Source: Sphingomonas sp.
Lineage (GTDB): Bacteria > Pseudomonadota > Alphaproteobacteria > Sphingomonadales > Sphingomonadaceae
Direction: 5' to 3'
Length of the DNA: 64,000 nucleotides
Assembly: GCF_017304615.1 (NCBI RefSeq)
Contig: NZ_JAFKLZ010000001.1
Coordinates: 248,001 to 312,000 of the forward strand
The notes under the pieces were generated by a model. The model was not told the origin of the DNA. It saw nothing but the letters and a program-made list of their open reading frames with translations, and did not search any database. This document shows positions 10,512 to 19,021 of the stretch, in pieces (positions within the stretch are counted from its first letter, which is position 1; each line of letters opens with the position of its first letter). The position numbers were made by a program, and so were the translations under genes.

Positions 10512-11128
10512 GCGGTGGGGTCCTTGGCCGCCATCGGCTTGGCGTCGGGCGCGCGGCCATAGATCGGGCGTGGCGGGAGCGCGGTAAGGGCAGGGGGCAG
10601 CAGGACGGCGTGCGTCGCGTGGGGCAGCATGTCGCCGCCCTCTAGTCCCAGAAAGCGCACACCGTTGCCGACCGGCCGTGCACCGTCGAGCCGCGCAACC
10701 GCGCCGGCAGGGGGCAGCGACACCAAATTGGCGGTCGCGGCGAAGGGGTCGGCGGTGAAGGGCTGCATGAACACCTCACCATGCCCACCCTCCAGCACGA
10801 CGGCAAGCCGATCGCGCGACGGGTCGGCGGCGAAGGCAGCGGCGGCGATCAACGGCAGCGAGGAATAGCCTTGGACCGGCACGCCCCAGCCCAGCCCCAG
10901 CCCCCGCGCAGCGGCGATCCCGACGCGGATGCCGGTGAAGCTGCCCGGCCCGACATCGACCAGCACCGCGCCGGCGCGGCCGCCATCAGGGAGTTCGGCG
11001 ATCATCGGGATCAACCGCTCGGCATGGCCACGCCCGACGACCTCATGCCGCGCGGCGACCACGCGCCCCCCCTCGATCAGCGCGACCGAGCAAGCGGCGG
11101 TGGCGGTTTCGATGACTAGAGTTCGCAA
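10508..11128 (-). CDS. tsaB: tRNA threonylcarbamoyladenosine biosynthesis protein TsaB
   Basis: Partner of TsaD in making N6-threonylcarbamoyladenosine at A37 of ANN-decoding tRNAs. The N-terminal ASKHA-type strand LRTLVIETATAACSVALI and the conserved VDVGPGSFTGIRVG motif are present. The reading frame stays open into an upstream REP element and gives an extra MGSRFRGNDEDG. That is the translation of the repeat, so the TTG at 11128 just before the conserved strand is chosen, giving 206 residues. It is coupled to rimI by a 4-base overlap. Confidence 0.9.
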   Translation of the reverse strand: MRTLVIETATAACSVALIEGGRVVAARHEVVGRGHAERLIPMIAELPDGGRAGAVLVDVGPGSFTGIRVGIAAARGLGLGWGVPVQGYSSLPLIAAAAFAADPSRDRLAVVLEGGHGEVFMQPFTADPFAATANLVSLPPAGAVARLDGARPVGNGVRFLGLEGGDMLPHATHAVLLPPALTALPPRPIYGRAPDAKPMAAKDPTA

Positions 11129-11136
11129 TCCATCCT

Positions 11137-11243
11137 CGTCATTCCCGCGAAAGCGGGAACCCATCTCGCGCGCTCACTTAAAGAACTACGCGATCGGTTT
11201 GGGCAACCCCCGGAGGTAGGTCCCCGCTTTCGCGGGGATGACG
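11137..11243. repeat. REP-like palindromic element, family B, in the tsaB leader
   Basis: Inverted arms cgtcattcccgcgaaagcggg and ccgctttcgcggggatgacg enclose about 60 bases. The whole fills the gap between the nitroreductase stop and the tsaB start, so it lies in the 5' leader of tsaB or its upstream transcript. Confidence 0.8.
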
Positions 11244-11251
11244 GTCGACAG

Positions 11252-11842
11252 TCAAACGATCGTGTTGAACTTCGCGAACTCCGGGCGCGGCAAGCGGCCG
11301 AAGATGCTCGACGGGTCGCCATGGCCGAAGGTCGAGATCATGAACGAGCGGTAGTGCGGCTGGTCGGCGAAGAAGCCGGCATCGACCGCGGCGTTGTCGA
11401 ACCCGGTCATCGGACCGGTGTCGAACCCGACCGATCGCGCCGCGATGATGAAATAGGCGGCCTGGAGAGTCGCGTTGAGGAAAGCGTGCCGCTCGCGCAT
11501 GACCGGCTCCGCGAACCAGGGACGGGCATCGACGTGCGGGAAGAATTCCGGGAGATGCTCGTGGAATTCCTTGTCATAGGCGATGATGACCGCCGCCGGC
11601 GCTGCCTTGATCTTCGCCGAATTGTTGGCGCTGGCGAACCCGGCGAGCTTGTCCTTCGCGTCCTGGCTCAGCAGCCAGACGAACCGCGCGGGCTGCTGGT
11701 TGGCGGAGGTCGGCCCCATCTTCACCAGTTCGTAGATTTCGTGGATGTCGGCTTCGGTGACGGGTTCGTCGACATAGCCGTTGTAGCTGCGTGCGGCGCG
11801 AAACAGCGTGTCGAGTGCGTCGTCGGTGAGCTTGGCGCCCAT
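11252..11842 (-). CDS. Nitroreductase family protein, malonic semialdehyde reductase-like (RutE/HadB type)
   Basis: Predicted FMN-dependent NAD(P)H oxidoreductase of 196 residues, the normal length of the RutE/HadB subgroup. Typical segments are MGPTSANQQPARFVWLLS and the late GFFADQPHYRSFMISTFGHG. RutE reduces malonic semialdehyde in pyrimidine nitrogen use, but no other rut gene is here, so the substrate is inferred. The frame extends upstream to 11986, but that part is non-conserved; the ATG at 11842 after a purine-rich gggaaagt is chosen. Confidence 0.85.
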   Translation of the reverse strand: MGAKLTDDALDTLFRAARSYNGYVDEPVTEADIHEIYELVKMGPTSANQQPARFVWLLSQDAKDKLAGFASANNSAKIKAAPAAVIIAYDKEFHEHLPEFFPHVDARPWFAEPVMRERHAFLNATLQAAYFIIAARSVGFDTGPMTGFDNAAVDAGFFADQPHYRSFMISTFGHGDPSSIFGRLPRPEFAKFNTIV

Positions 11843-11886
11843 GACTTTCCCTTTCGATTTGAAAACTGAACTGTGTGGACTGGCGG

Positions 11887-12462
11887 TCAGACCGCGCGGA
11901 CCTCGGTGACTTCGGGGACGTAATATTTGAGCAGTTGCTCGATGCCGTTCTTCAGCGTGGCGGTCGACGACGGGCAGCCCGAACACGCGCCCTGCATGCG
12001 CAGGAACACCTTGCCCTTGTCGAACCCGCGATAGACGATGTCGCCGCCGTCATTGGCGACCGCGGGGCGGACGCGCGTGTCGATCAACTCGCGGATCTGC
12101 GCGACGATGTCGGCGTCGGCGGGATCGTCGGCCAGGCCCTCGTCGTCGGCGGGAACGCTAATCCCCGCAGCGCTGGCCGGCTTGAACAGCGGCATGTTGG
12201 CGCTGAAATGGTCGAGCAGGATCGCGAGCACGTCGGGCTTGAGGCCCGGCCATTCGACGCCAGGCGCTGCCGTGACCGACACGAAATCGCGGCCGAAGAA
12301 CACGCCGGTTACGTCGCCCAGGTTGAAGATCGCTTCCGCCAGCGGACTTGCTTCGGCCTCTTCGGGCGTCGCGAAATCGCGCGTGCCGCCGTCCATAACC
12401 GTGCGGCCGGGCAGGAACTTCAGCGTCGCCGGGTTGGGCGTGGTCTCGGTCTCGATCAGCAT
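11887..12462 (-). CDS. NifU family Fe-S scaffold/carrier protein (Nfu type)
   Basis: Iron-sulfur cluster carrier of 191 residues. It has an N-terminal Nfu_N domain (starts MLIETETTPNPATLKFLPG) and a C-terminal NifU-like domain with the cluster-binding CSGC motif at Cys160 and Cys163 (GACSGCPSSTATLKNGI). It likely carries 4Fe-4S clusters to target enzymes downstream of the SUF system found later in this window. It lies 44 bases upstream of the nitroreductase on the same strand. Confidence 0.95.
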   Translation of the reverse strand: MLIETETTPNPATLKFLPGRTVMDGGTRDFATPEEAEASPLAEAIFNLGDVTGVFFGRDFVSVTAAPGVEWPGLKPDVLAILLDHFSANMPLFKPASAAGISVPADDEGLADDPADADIVAQIRELIDTRVRPAVANDGGDIVYRGFDKGKVFLRMQGACSGCPSSTATLKNGIEQLLKYYVPEVTEVRAV

Positions 12463-12605
12463 GCGCGTGATGTGGGCCGGAAGTCGCGGCGTATCAAGCC
12501 GCCGACCGGAAATGAATGGTTTCCCGTTGTGAAGGATTGAGTCTACGATCGCGACCCAAGGGTGGACGAGGAGTGATACGGCCCGCCCAATAAAGGCGTA
12601 ACGCT

Positions 12606-14267
12606 ATGAGTGATCGTCAGGCCCCCGAAACTCCGCGCATTGCCAATTTCGTGTCGCGCCGACGTGCTGTGTTGATGCTGTCATCGTCTGCCCTGCTGGC
12701 CGCTTGCGGCGGTGGAGGCGGCGGAGGCAGCGGTGGTGGCGGCACGCCGACACCGACGCCCTCGACGCCGACACCCTCACCATCGACCCCCACGCCAACG
12801 CCCGGCCCGGTGATCGGCGCCGCGTGGTTCAGCTACGGCCACGACGCCCAGCACACCGCGGTCAGCGCGAACACGTCGCAGGACCTCGGGCGGATCGCGT
12901 GGCAGACGCCGGTCGATCTCGCTCCGCAATATACGACCTACGGCGCGCTGCTGACGCACTATGGATCGCCGGTCGTGACGACGCGCAATACTGTCGTGAT
13001 CCCGGTCAAGACGGGCGCGAACGGGGGGTATCGAGTCGAAGGGCGCAACGGCGCGACGGGCGCGCTGATCTGGTCGGCGACGAATAGCTACACCCCGCCG
13101 CCGCACAATTGGCTGCCGCCCTACAACGTGCTGCTGACGGCGGACGGCAAGCTCTACATGCCCGATGTCGGCGGCAAGCTGGCCGTGCGCGGCGACGCGG
13201 ACGCGGCGACCGGTACGATCCAGACGATCGCCTTCTACGGCGACGCCGCCTATGCCGCAAATCCGAGCGGGTTCGACAACAACGTCTTCATCTGCACGCC
13301 GCTGACGGCCGATGCGAACGGCAACATCTTCTTCGGGTTCCAGGTCGCGAGCGGGACGAGTCCTAGCGGGCTGGTCAGCGGCATCGCGCGCGTTTCGGCG
13401 AGCGGCGTCGGCAGCTGGGTCGGCGCGTCGACGGCGGCGGGGGATGCGGGGATCAGGAAGCCCGCAATGAACTGCGCGCCCGCGATCTCGAACGACGGCA
13501 CGACGGTCTATATCGCGGTCAATACCGAAGTGATCACCGGCGTCACCCAGCGCGGCTACCTGCTCGCGCTCGACAGCACGACGCTGGCGACCAAGGCGAA
13601 GGTCGCATTGAACGACCCGAGCACGGGTACATCGGCGCGGATCAGCGACGACGGCACGGCGGCACCGGTGGTGGGGACTGACGGGCGTGTATTCTACGGC
13701 GTGCTCGAGCCGACCTTCGGCACGCATAACGGGCGCGGCTGGCTGTTGCAGTTCGATGCGTCGCTCAACCCGATCGGTGTGCCGGGCAGCTTTGGATGGG
13801 ACGTGTCGCCCAGCGTCATCCCGGCGTCGATGGTGCCGTCCTATGCCGGTTCGTCGACCTATCTGCTCGCGGTCAAATACAACAATTACGCCGGCGCGGG
13901 GACGGGCGACGGGCTGAACCGGCTTGCGATCCTCGATCCCAGGGCAAGCCAGGCCGATCCGATCATCCCGAGCGTGTCGGTGATGAAGGAGGTCTTCACG
14001 ATTCTGGGTCCGACGCCTGATGGAACCTCCGGCATCGGGCGGCGCGAATGGTGCATCAACACCATGGCCGCCGACCCTGCGCGCAAATCGATCCTGGCGA
14101 ACAACGAGGACGGCATCGTCTATCGCTGGGACCTGACCAACAACACGTTGTCGCAGAGTATCCGCATCACCGCCGGGCTGGGTCAGGCGTACACGCCGAC
14201 ACTGATCGGCGCCGACGGTGCGGTCTATGCGATCAGCAACGCGATCCTGTTCTCGATCAGGGCTTGA
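12606..14267 (+). CDS. PQQ-like beta-propeller lipoprotein
   Basis: Exported 553-residue protein. Near residues 18-35 it has a twin-Arg-like stretch SRRRAVLMLSSSALLAACG with lipobox LAAC, so it is probably a lipoprotein. A poly-Gly run and a Thr/Pro linker (TPTPTPSTPTPSP) follow, then repeated beta-strand blocks. These resemble PQQ/quinoprotein propeller blades, such as WFSYGHDAQHTAVSAN and NGATGALIWSATNSYTP. Without visible catalytic residues it may be a structural or binding propeller rather than a dehydrogenase. It is monocistronic, with a REP-like element just after it. Confidence 0.78.
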   Translation: MSDRQAPETPRIANFVSRRRAVLMLSSSALLAACGGGGGGGSGGGGTPTPTPSTPTPSPSTPTPTPGPVIGAAWFSYGHDAQHTAVSANTSQDLGRIAWQTPVDLAPQYTTYGALLTHYGSPVVTTRNTVVIPVKTGANGGYRVEGRNGATGALIWSATNSYTPPPHNWLPPYNVLLTADGKLYMPDVGGKLAVRGDADAATGTIQTIAFYGDAAYAANPSGFDNNVFICTPLTADANGNIFFGFQVASGTSPSGLVSGIARVSASGVGSWVGASTAAGDAGIRKPAMNCAPAISNDGTTVYIAVNTEVITGVTQRGYLLALDSTTLATKAKVALNDPSTGTSARISDDGTAAPVVGTDGRVFYGVLEPTFGTHNGRGWLLQFDASLNPIGVPGSFGWDVSPSVIPASMVPSYAGSSTYLLAVKYNNYAGAGTGDGLNRLAILDPRASQADPIIPSVSVMKEVFTILGPTPDGTSGIGRREWCINTMAADPARKSILANNEDGIVYRWDLTNNTLSQSIRITAGLGQAYTPTLIGADGAVYAISNAILFSIRA

Positions 14268-14292
14268 CGCAAACCGGCCATTTGAAACGTTT

Positions 14293-14365
14293 GTGCTCCG
14301 GCGAAGGCCGGAGCCTTGGCAATCGTAGTTTTTTACCGCCAACGCTCCGGCCTTCGCCGGAGCAC
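14293..14365. repeat. REP-like palindromic element, family C (copy 1)
   Basis: Arms gtgctccggcgaaggccggagc and gctccggccttcgccggagcac flank a short centre containing tttttt. It sits between two convergent genes, where it may also work as a bidirectional terminator. A second copy of the same family is at 25196-25273. Confidence 0.85.
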
Positions 14366-14395
14366 GAGAGCCAATAATGATCCGGCTGTCAGCGC

Positions 14396-15235
14396 TCAAA
14401 CATCCAGCTGCTTCACCGCGGCGTTCCACGCCATCACGTTATCGCGTGCTTCCTGGACGAAGGCGGAGCGACGGATCACGTTGAGGAACGTGTCCGAAAT
14501 CCACTTGCCCGGATTACGCAAGGGACGGCGGACCTGGATCAGCAGGACGACGCGGGTATGTTCCGCGTCGTTCCAGACTTCGTGGTCATAAGTGTCGTCG
14601 AACACCAACGTCTCGCCCTCCGCCCAGCGTACGATGCGGTCATCGACGCGCATGCGGACGTCGCCGTCCCTGGGCACGATCAGCCCGAGGTGGCACGTGA
14701 TCAGTCCCTTTGTCACGCCGCGATGCGCGGGAATGTGCGTGCCCGGTGCGAGGATCGAGAAGAACGCGCTGTTCAGGTTGGGAATGTGCGCGACGGCTGC
14801 GGCGGTGACCGGGCAGCGTTCGAGGTTTTCCTCCACGCGATAGCCATAGCCCCACAGGAAGAAGCTGCGCCATTTGCCGACCGGGGCGATCGCGCGATGG
14901 TCGGGTGAGATACTGGCGAGCGAAGGCGATTCCCGCTCCAGCGCCGCGCCGATCGCCTCGTCGCGGATCGCTTGCCAGTTTTCGCGGAGCACTTGGGTCC
15001 AGGGGAAGTCGCGGACGTCGAGCACCGGGTCGTTCGGCACCAGCGACGACGACGCGATCAACCGGTCGAAGAAACCGCGCAAATGCTTTCCATAACGGAT
15101 GAGGATGGGGCGCTTGGTCTTGGCCCGTTGCCCCGCCGCCGGCATTATCCTCGCATGGGCCGCGCGGCCGAGGGGAAGATTGGAGATATCGGGGTCAGCC
15201 GCCATTACCGGCGCTATCTTCTCGTAAATGCTCAC
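14396..15235 (-). CDS. Aspartyl/asparaginyl beta-hydroxylase family protein
   Basis: Fe(II)/2-oxoglutarate-dependent oxygenase of 279 residues. The double-stranded beta-helix core carries the first iron His and following residues in HIPAHRGVTKGLITCHLGL. The second His appears in FDDTYDHEVWND, followed by a 2-oxoglutarate-binding Arg (HTRVVLLIQVRRP). Bacterial relatives include LpxO, which hydroxylates lipid A acyl chains, so a lipid or peptide substrate is possible. The frame is open to 15658, but that part is antisense to the M16 gene; a GTG at 15235 (VSIYEKIAPVM) is the likely start. Confidence 0.85.
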   Translation of the reverse strand: MSIYEKIAPVMAADPDISNLPLGRAAHARIMPAAGQRAKTKRPILIRYGKHLRGFFDRLIASSSLVPNDPVLDVRDFPWTQVLRENWQAIRDEAIGAALERESPSLASISPDHRAIAPVGKWRSFFLWGYGYRVEENLERCPVTAAAVAHIPNLNSAFFSILAPGTHIPAHRGVTKGLITCHLGLIVPRDGDVRMRVDDRIVRWAEGETLVFDDTYDHEVWNDAEHTRVVLLIQVRRPLRNPGKWISDTFLNVIRRSAFVQEARDNVMAWNAAVKQLDV

Positions 15236-15428
15236 GAACAGCCTCTTCGTCTGCCGTGTCCTCCCAAACACGTCGCCTGAATATCCGCGCTGCCCCGCGC
15301 GCCCCACCACATGGGGATAGAAACGGCGTTTGACCAAAACATGGCGAATTCGCGCGGGGATCGTGATCTTTCCGCCACACAGTTCCAGCCATTGCCCGTT
15401 CAGGGTCCGGCTCCTAGAGAGGGCGCCT

Positions 15429-18371
15429 ATGCCGATCCTGCCCCGCGCGCGCCGCCTGTCGCTTCTCGTCGCCGTCACCCTGAGCCTGTCGCTTCCCGCG
15501 ATCGCGCAGACCGTGGCGAAAAAGAAACCCGCCGCAGCGCCGACGCCGGTCGCGACCGCTGCGTCCGGAATCCGGCCCGAAGTCGATCGCTCGCCCTGGC
15601 TGTTCAAGGGCAGCGACATCACGCCCGACCTCAACTGGCATTTCGGGACGCTGCCCAACGGATTGCGTTACGCAGTGCGCAAGAACGGCGTACCGCCCGG
15701 ACAAGTCTCGATCCGTGTCCGCATCGACGCCGGGTCTCTCTATGAGAATGACAGCGAACAGGGCTTCGCGCACTTCATGGAGCATCTCGTGTTCCGTGGC
15801 AGCGCCTATGTCGTCGATAACGAAGCCAAGCGCACGTGGCAGCGGCTCGGCGCGACCTTCGGCAGCGACACCAATGCGTCGACGACGTTCACGCAGACGG
15901 TGTTCAAGCTCGATTTGCCATCGGCGACGCCGGACACGGTCGACGAAAGCCTGAAGATCCTGTCGGGAATGATGGAAGCACCGAGTTTCGACGACAAGGT
16001 CGTCAATTCGGAGCGCCCCGTCGTGCTCGCCGAACAGCGCGAAGCGCCGGGGCCGCAGGTCCGCTATGGCGACGCGATGCGCGCGACGATCTTCGCCGGC
16101 CAGCCGTTCGCGGTGCGCTCGCCGATCGGCACGACCAAGACGCTCAACGCGGCGACGGCGGCGACGCTCCGCGCGTTCCACGACAAATGGTATCGCCCGG
16201 AACGTGCGGTGGTGATCATCTCCGGCGACATCGACCCGGAGACTTTCGAAAAGCTGGTCGACAAGAATTTCTCGAGCTGGAAGGGAAAGGGGCCGAACCC
16301 CGCCGATCCCGATTTCGGCACGCCCGCGACCGAACAGCCAGTGACCGGATCGCTGGTCGAGCCCGGTATCCCGAGCGTGGTGTCGATGGCCGTGCTGCGC
16401 CCGTGGAAGTTCAACCAGGACCTGGTGCTCTTCAACCAGAAGCGGCTGGTCGATCTGCTCGCGGTGCAGATCATCAACCGCCGCCTGGAATCGCGCGCGC
16501 GGAGCGGCGGCAGCTTCATCGCCGCCGGGGTCAATCTGGATGACGTTGCGCGATCGGCGAACGCGACGATGGTGACGATCCAGCCGGTCGGCAACAATTG
16601 GGAACAGGCGTTGAAGGATGTGCGCGCGGTGATCGCCGACGCCACGACCAACCCGCCCAGCCAGGCCGAACTCGACCGCGAATATTCCGAATATGATTCG
16701 GCGATGAAGAACGGCGTCGATACCTCGCGAGTAGAGGCCGGGTCGGCGCAGGCGGACAATATGGTCTCCGCGCTCGACATTCGCGAAACGGTCGCCGCGC
16801 CCGACGTGTCCTATGCGATCCTGACCGACGCGAAGAAGAAGGGGATGTTCACCCCCGAAGCGATCCTCGCATCGACCAAGCGCATCTTCCAGGGCGACGC
16901 CACGCGTGCGTTCGTCTCGACGCCGACCACCGACACCGGGGCGAGCGCCAAGCTCGCCGCCGCGCTGACCGCCGACGTGTCGAAGCTGGTCACCAAGCGC
17001 ACCGCCTATACGGCGGTCGATTTCTCGAAACTGCCGCCGCTCGGTACGCCGGGTACCGTCGTCAGCCGCGAGATGTTCCCCGAACTCGAAATGGAAAAGG
17101 TCGTCTTTTCCAACGGCGTGCGGCTGATGCTTTACCCCAATTCGGGCGAGACCAACCGCGTCTATGTCCGGGTGCGCTGGGGCGGCGGGTATAACGCCTT
17201 GCCATCGAACAAGCGGACCCCCGTCTGGGCGGGCGACCTTGCGCTCGTCGCCAGCGGCATCGGCAAGCTGGGCCAGGAACAGATCGATCAATTGACCACC
17301 GGCCGCCGGCTCGGGATGGATTTCGGGATCGACGACGACGCGTTCGTGCTGGGCGCGGTGACGTCGCCGCCCGATTACCAGGACCAGCTCCGCCTGCTCG
17401 CCGACAAGCTCGCCAATCCCGGCTGGGATCCGGCGCCGATCGCCCGCGCCAAGGCTTTGCTGACGAACAATTATGCCGGGCTTGATTCGTCGCCCGACGG
17501 CGTGCTGAGCCGCGACCTCGAATATTTCCTGCACGACCGCGATCCGCGCTGGGGCATGCCGCCCAAACCGGTGGTCGACGCGCTGACGCCGGCGAGCTTC
17601 AAGTCGTTCTGGCAGCCGGTGCTGGCGAGCGGCCCGATCGAGGTGCAGGTGTTTGGCGACGTCAAGGCGGACGAGGCGATCGCCGCGGTCGCCAAGACGC
17701 TCGGCGCGCTCAAGCCGCGATCGGCCGCCAAGGGCGCCGCGCCGGCCATCCGTTTCCCCGACCATAACGCCACGCCCGTCGTCCGCACGCATTCGGGCCA
17801 GGAGAATCAGGCGGTCGCGCTGATCGCCTGGCCGACCGGCGGCGGGGTCGATGGCATTGCGGAGAGCCGCAAGCTGGAAGTTCTGGCGCAAGTGTTCAGC
17901 GACCGGCTGTTCGACCGCCTTCGCACCGAATCCGGGGCGAGCTATAGCCCCAGCGTGCAGTCGAGCTGGCCGACCGGCCTCAGCGGCGGCGGGCGCGTGA
18001 TGGCGATCGGGCAGGTGCCCCCCGACAAGACGGAATTGTTCTTCCGCCTGTCGCGCGAAATCGCCGCCGACCTCGCCAAGAACCCGATCAGCGAGGACGA
18101 ACTGCGGCGCGTGAAGGAACCGATGATCCAGTACGTGCTGCGCTCGTCGACCGGCAACGGCTTCTGGCTCAACCTGCTGGGCGGCGCGACCTACGATCCG
18201 CGCCTGATCGACGCCGCGCGGTCGATCATCGTCGACTATAACGGCATCACCGCGACCGAGTTGCAGGCGGTGGCGGCGAAGTATCTGCGCCCCGACAAGG
18301 ACTGGACGATGGAGGTGTTGCCCAAGTCGGTCGCGGCGAAGGCCGGGCTGACGGTGGCGGCGGGGCAGTAG
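15429..18371 (+). CDS. M16 family zinc metallopeptidase (insulinase/pitrilysin type)
   Basis: Periplasmic or envelope protease of 980 residues with two M16 halves. A signal peptide (MPILPRARRLSLLVAVTLSLSLPAIA) follows the chosen ATG, which has gagaggg upstream. The inverted zinc motif HFMEH is at residues 115-119, inside GFAHFMEHLVFRG. The second half lacks an HxxEH motif, as is usual for the inactive half. The frame extends upstream to 15330 without conservation. It is monocistronic and divergent from the hydroxylase gene across 193 bases. It resembles PqqL-type peptidases; the substrate is unknown. Confidence 0.92.
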   Translation: MPILPRARRLSLLVAVTLSLSLPAIAQTVAKKKPAAAPTPVATAASGIRPEVDRSPWLFKGSDITPDLNWHFGTLPNGLRYAVRKNGVPPGQVSIRVRIDAGSLYENDSEQGFAHFMEHLVFRGSAYVVDNEAKRTWQRLGATFGSDTNASTTFTQTVFKLDLPSATPDTVDESLKILSGMMEAPSFDDKVVNSERPVVLAEQREAPGPQVRYGDAMRATIFAGQPFAVRSPIGTTKTLNAATAATLRAFHDKWYRPERAVVIISGDIDPETFEKLVDKNFSSWKGKGPNPADPDFGTPATEQPVTGSLVEPGIPSVVSMAVLRPWKFNQDLVLFNQKRLVDLLAVQIINRRLESRARSGGSFIAAGVNLDDVARSANATMVTIQPVGNNWEQALKDVRAVIADATTNPPSQAELDREYSEYDSAMKNGVDTSRVEAGSAQADNMVSALDIRETVAAPDVSYAILTDAKKKGMFTPEAILASTKRIFQGDATRAFVSTPTTDTGASAKLAAALTADVSKLVTKRTAYTAVDFSKLPPLGTPGTVVSREMFPELEMEKVVFSNGVRLMLYPNSGETNRVYVRVRWGGGYNALPSNKRTPVWAGDLALVASGIGKLGQEQIDQLTTGRRLGMDFGIDDDAFVLGAVTSPPDYQDQLRLLADKLANPGWDPAPIARAKALLTNNYAGLDSSPDGVLSRDLEYFLHDRDPRWGMPPKPVVDALTPASFKSFWQPVLASGPIEVQVFGDVKADEAIAAVAKTLGALKPRSAAKGAAPAIRFPDHNATPVVRTHSGQENQAVALIAWPTGGGVDGIAESRKLEVLAQVFSDRLFDRLRTESGASYSPSVQSSWPTGLSGGGRVMAIGQVPPDKTELFFRLSREIAADLAKNPISEDELRRVKEPMIQYVLRSSTGNGFWLNLLGGATYDPRLIDAARSIIVDYNGITATELQAVAAKYLRPDKDWTMEVLPKSVAAKAGLTVAAGQ

Positions 18372-18449
18372 AGCTGGCCGGGCGAGACTTTCTGGCGGTG
18401 TCTGTGTTTGGGTGGTGAGCTGCCGTTGGCGACGAGCGCATCGCCGCGT

Positions 18450-18950
18450 ATGAGTTTTTCCATGAATCCGCTTTCTATCCTCATCGAAGCCGGATTGCCG
18501 AAGATCGATGTCGGCGTGATGAGCCACGGCTTCGCAGATCACGGGCGCGATTATGAGTTTGTGATCGAGGACTGCATCGGCGCAAATCCAGGAACCTACC
18601 GCTTAACGTTCACGCACGTTGTAGCGATGGAATATTCTACCGCCCTTTCTGCTCCGCTCTGGAACGAAGCATGGTCTGACGACTTCATCGACCATGAATG
18701 TTGGGAAGCAGCGGGAGAGCCACCGGGCTACGTGTTCGGCACGAATTGGTCGAACGCCTATCCCGGTTTTGCCGTCATCAGTGGTAGCGCGGGCGCTGCT
18801 GAATGGTCGCTCAAGCTGGGACGCCCGATGCACGCTGCTTCATTGCACACTGATCGCTTCAAAATCACTCTGGTGTATCATCACGCTGTGTTGACGAAGC
18901 TAAGCGATGATGCACCAACCGTCAGCAAAGTGACCTTTCCTCTGACTTGA
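18450..18950 (+). CDS. Hypothetical protein
   Basis: A 166-residue soluble protein from the ATG at 18450 (MSFSMNPLSILIEAGLPKID); an upstream in-frame start at 18408 is also possible. The sequence has the look of a compact beta-rich fold (DYEFVIEDCIGANPGTYRLTF, HVVAMEYSTALS). No catalytic motif, signal peptide or membrane segment is seen. Codon use and base composition are visibly less GC-rich than in the flanking genes, which suggests later acquisition. It resembles small standalone proteins of the immunity/YxiG-like type, but this is only an impression. Confidence 0.65.
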   Translation: MSFSMNPLSILIEAGLPKIDVGVMSHGFADHGRDYEFVIEDCIGANPGTYRLTFTHVVAMEYSTALSAPLWNEAWSDDFIDHECWEAAGEPPGYVFGTNWSNAYPGFAVISGSAGAAEWSLKLGRPMHAASLHTDRFKITLVYHHAVLTKLSDDAPTVSKVTFPLT

Positions 18951-19021
18951 CGCGACGTCCGCCATTGGGTCGCTAGCCGTCGCCGACATCGGAGCAATTC
19001 CTCTATTGGGCGCGACCAGTT

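Noticed and set aside
12777-14429. A 550-codon minus-strand frame opposite the propeller lipoprotein
   Set aside because: Shadow composition (Arg/Asp-rich), no start context, and the plus frame has a lipobox and propeller repeats.
15414-18542. A 1042-codon minus-strand frame across the M16 protease gene
   Set aside because: The plus frame has a signal peptide and HFMEH zinc motif. The minus frame is Arg/His/Ala-rich with no domain.
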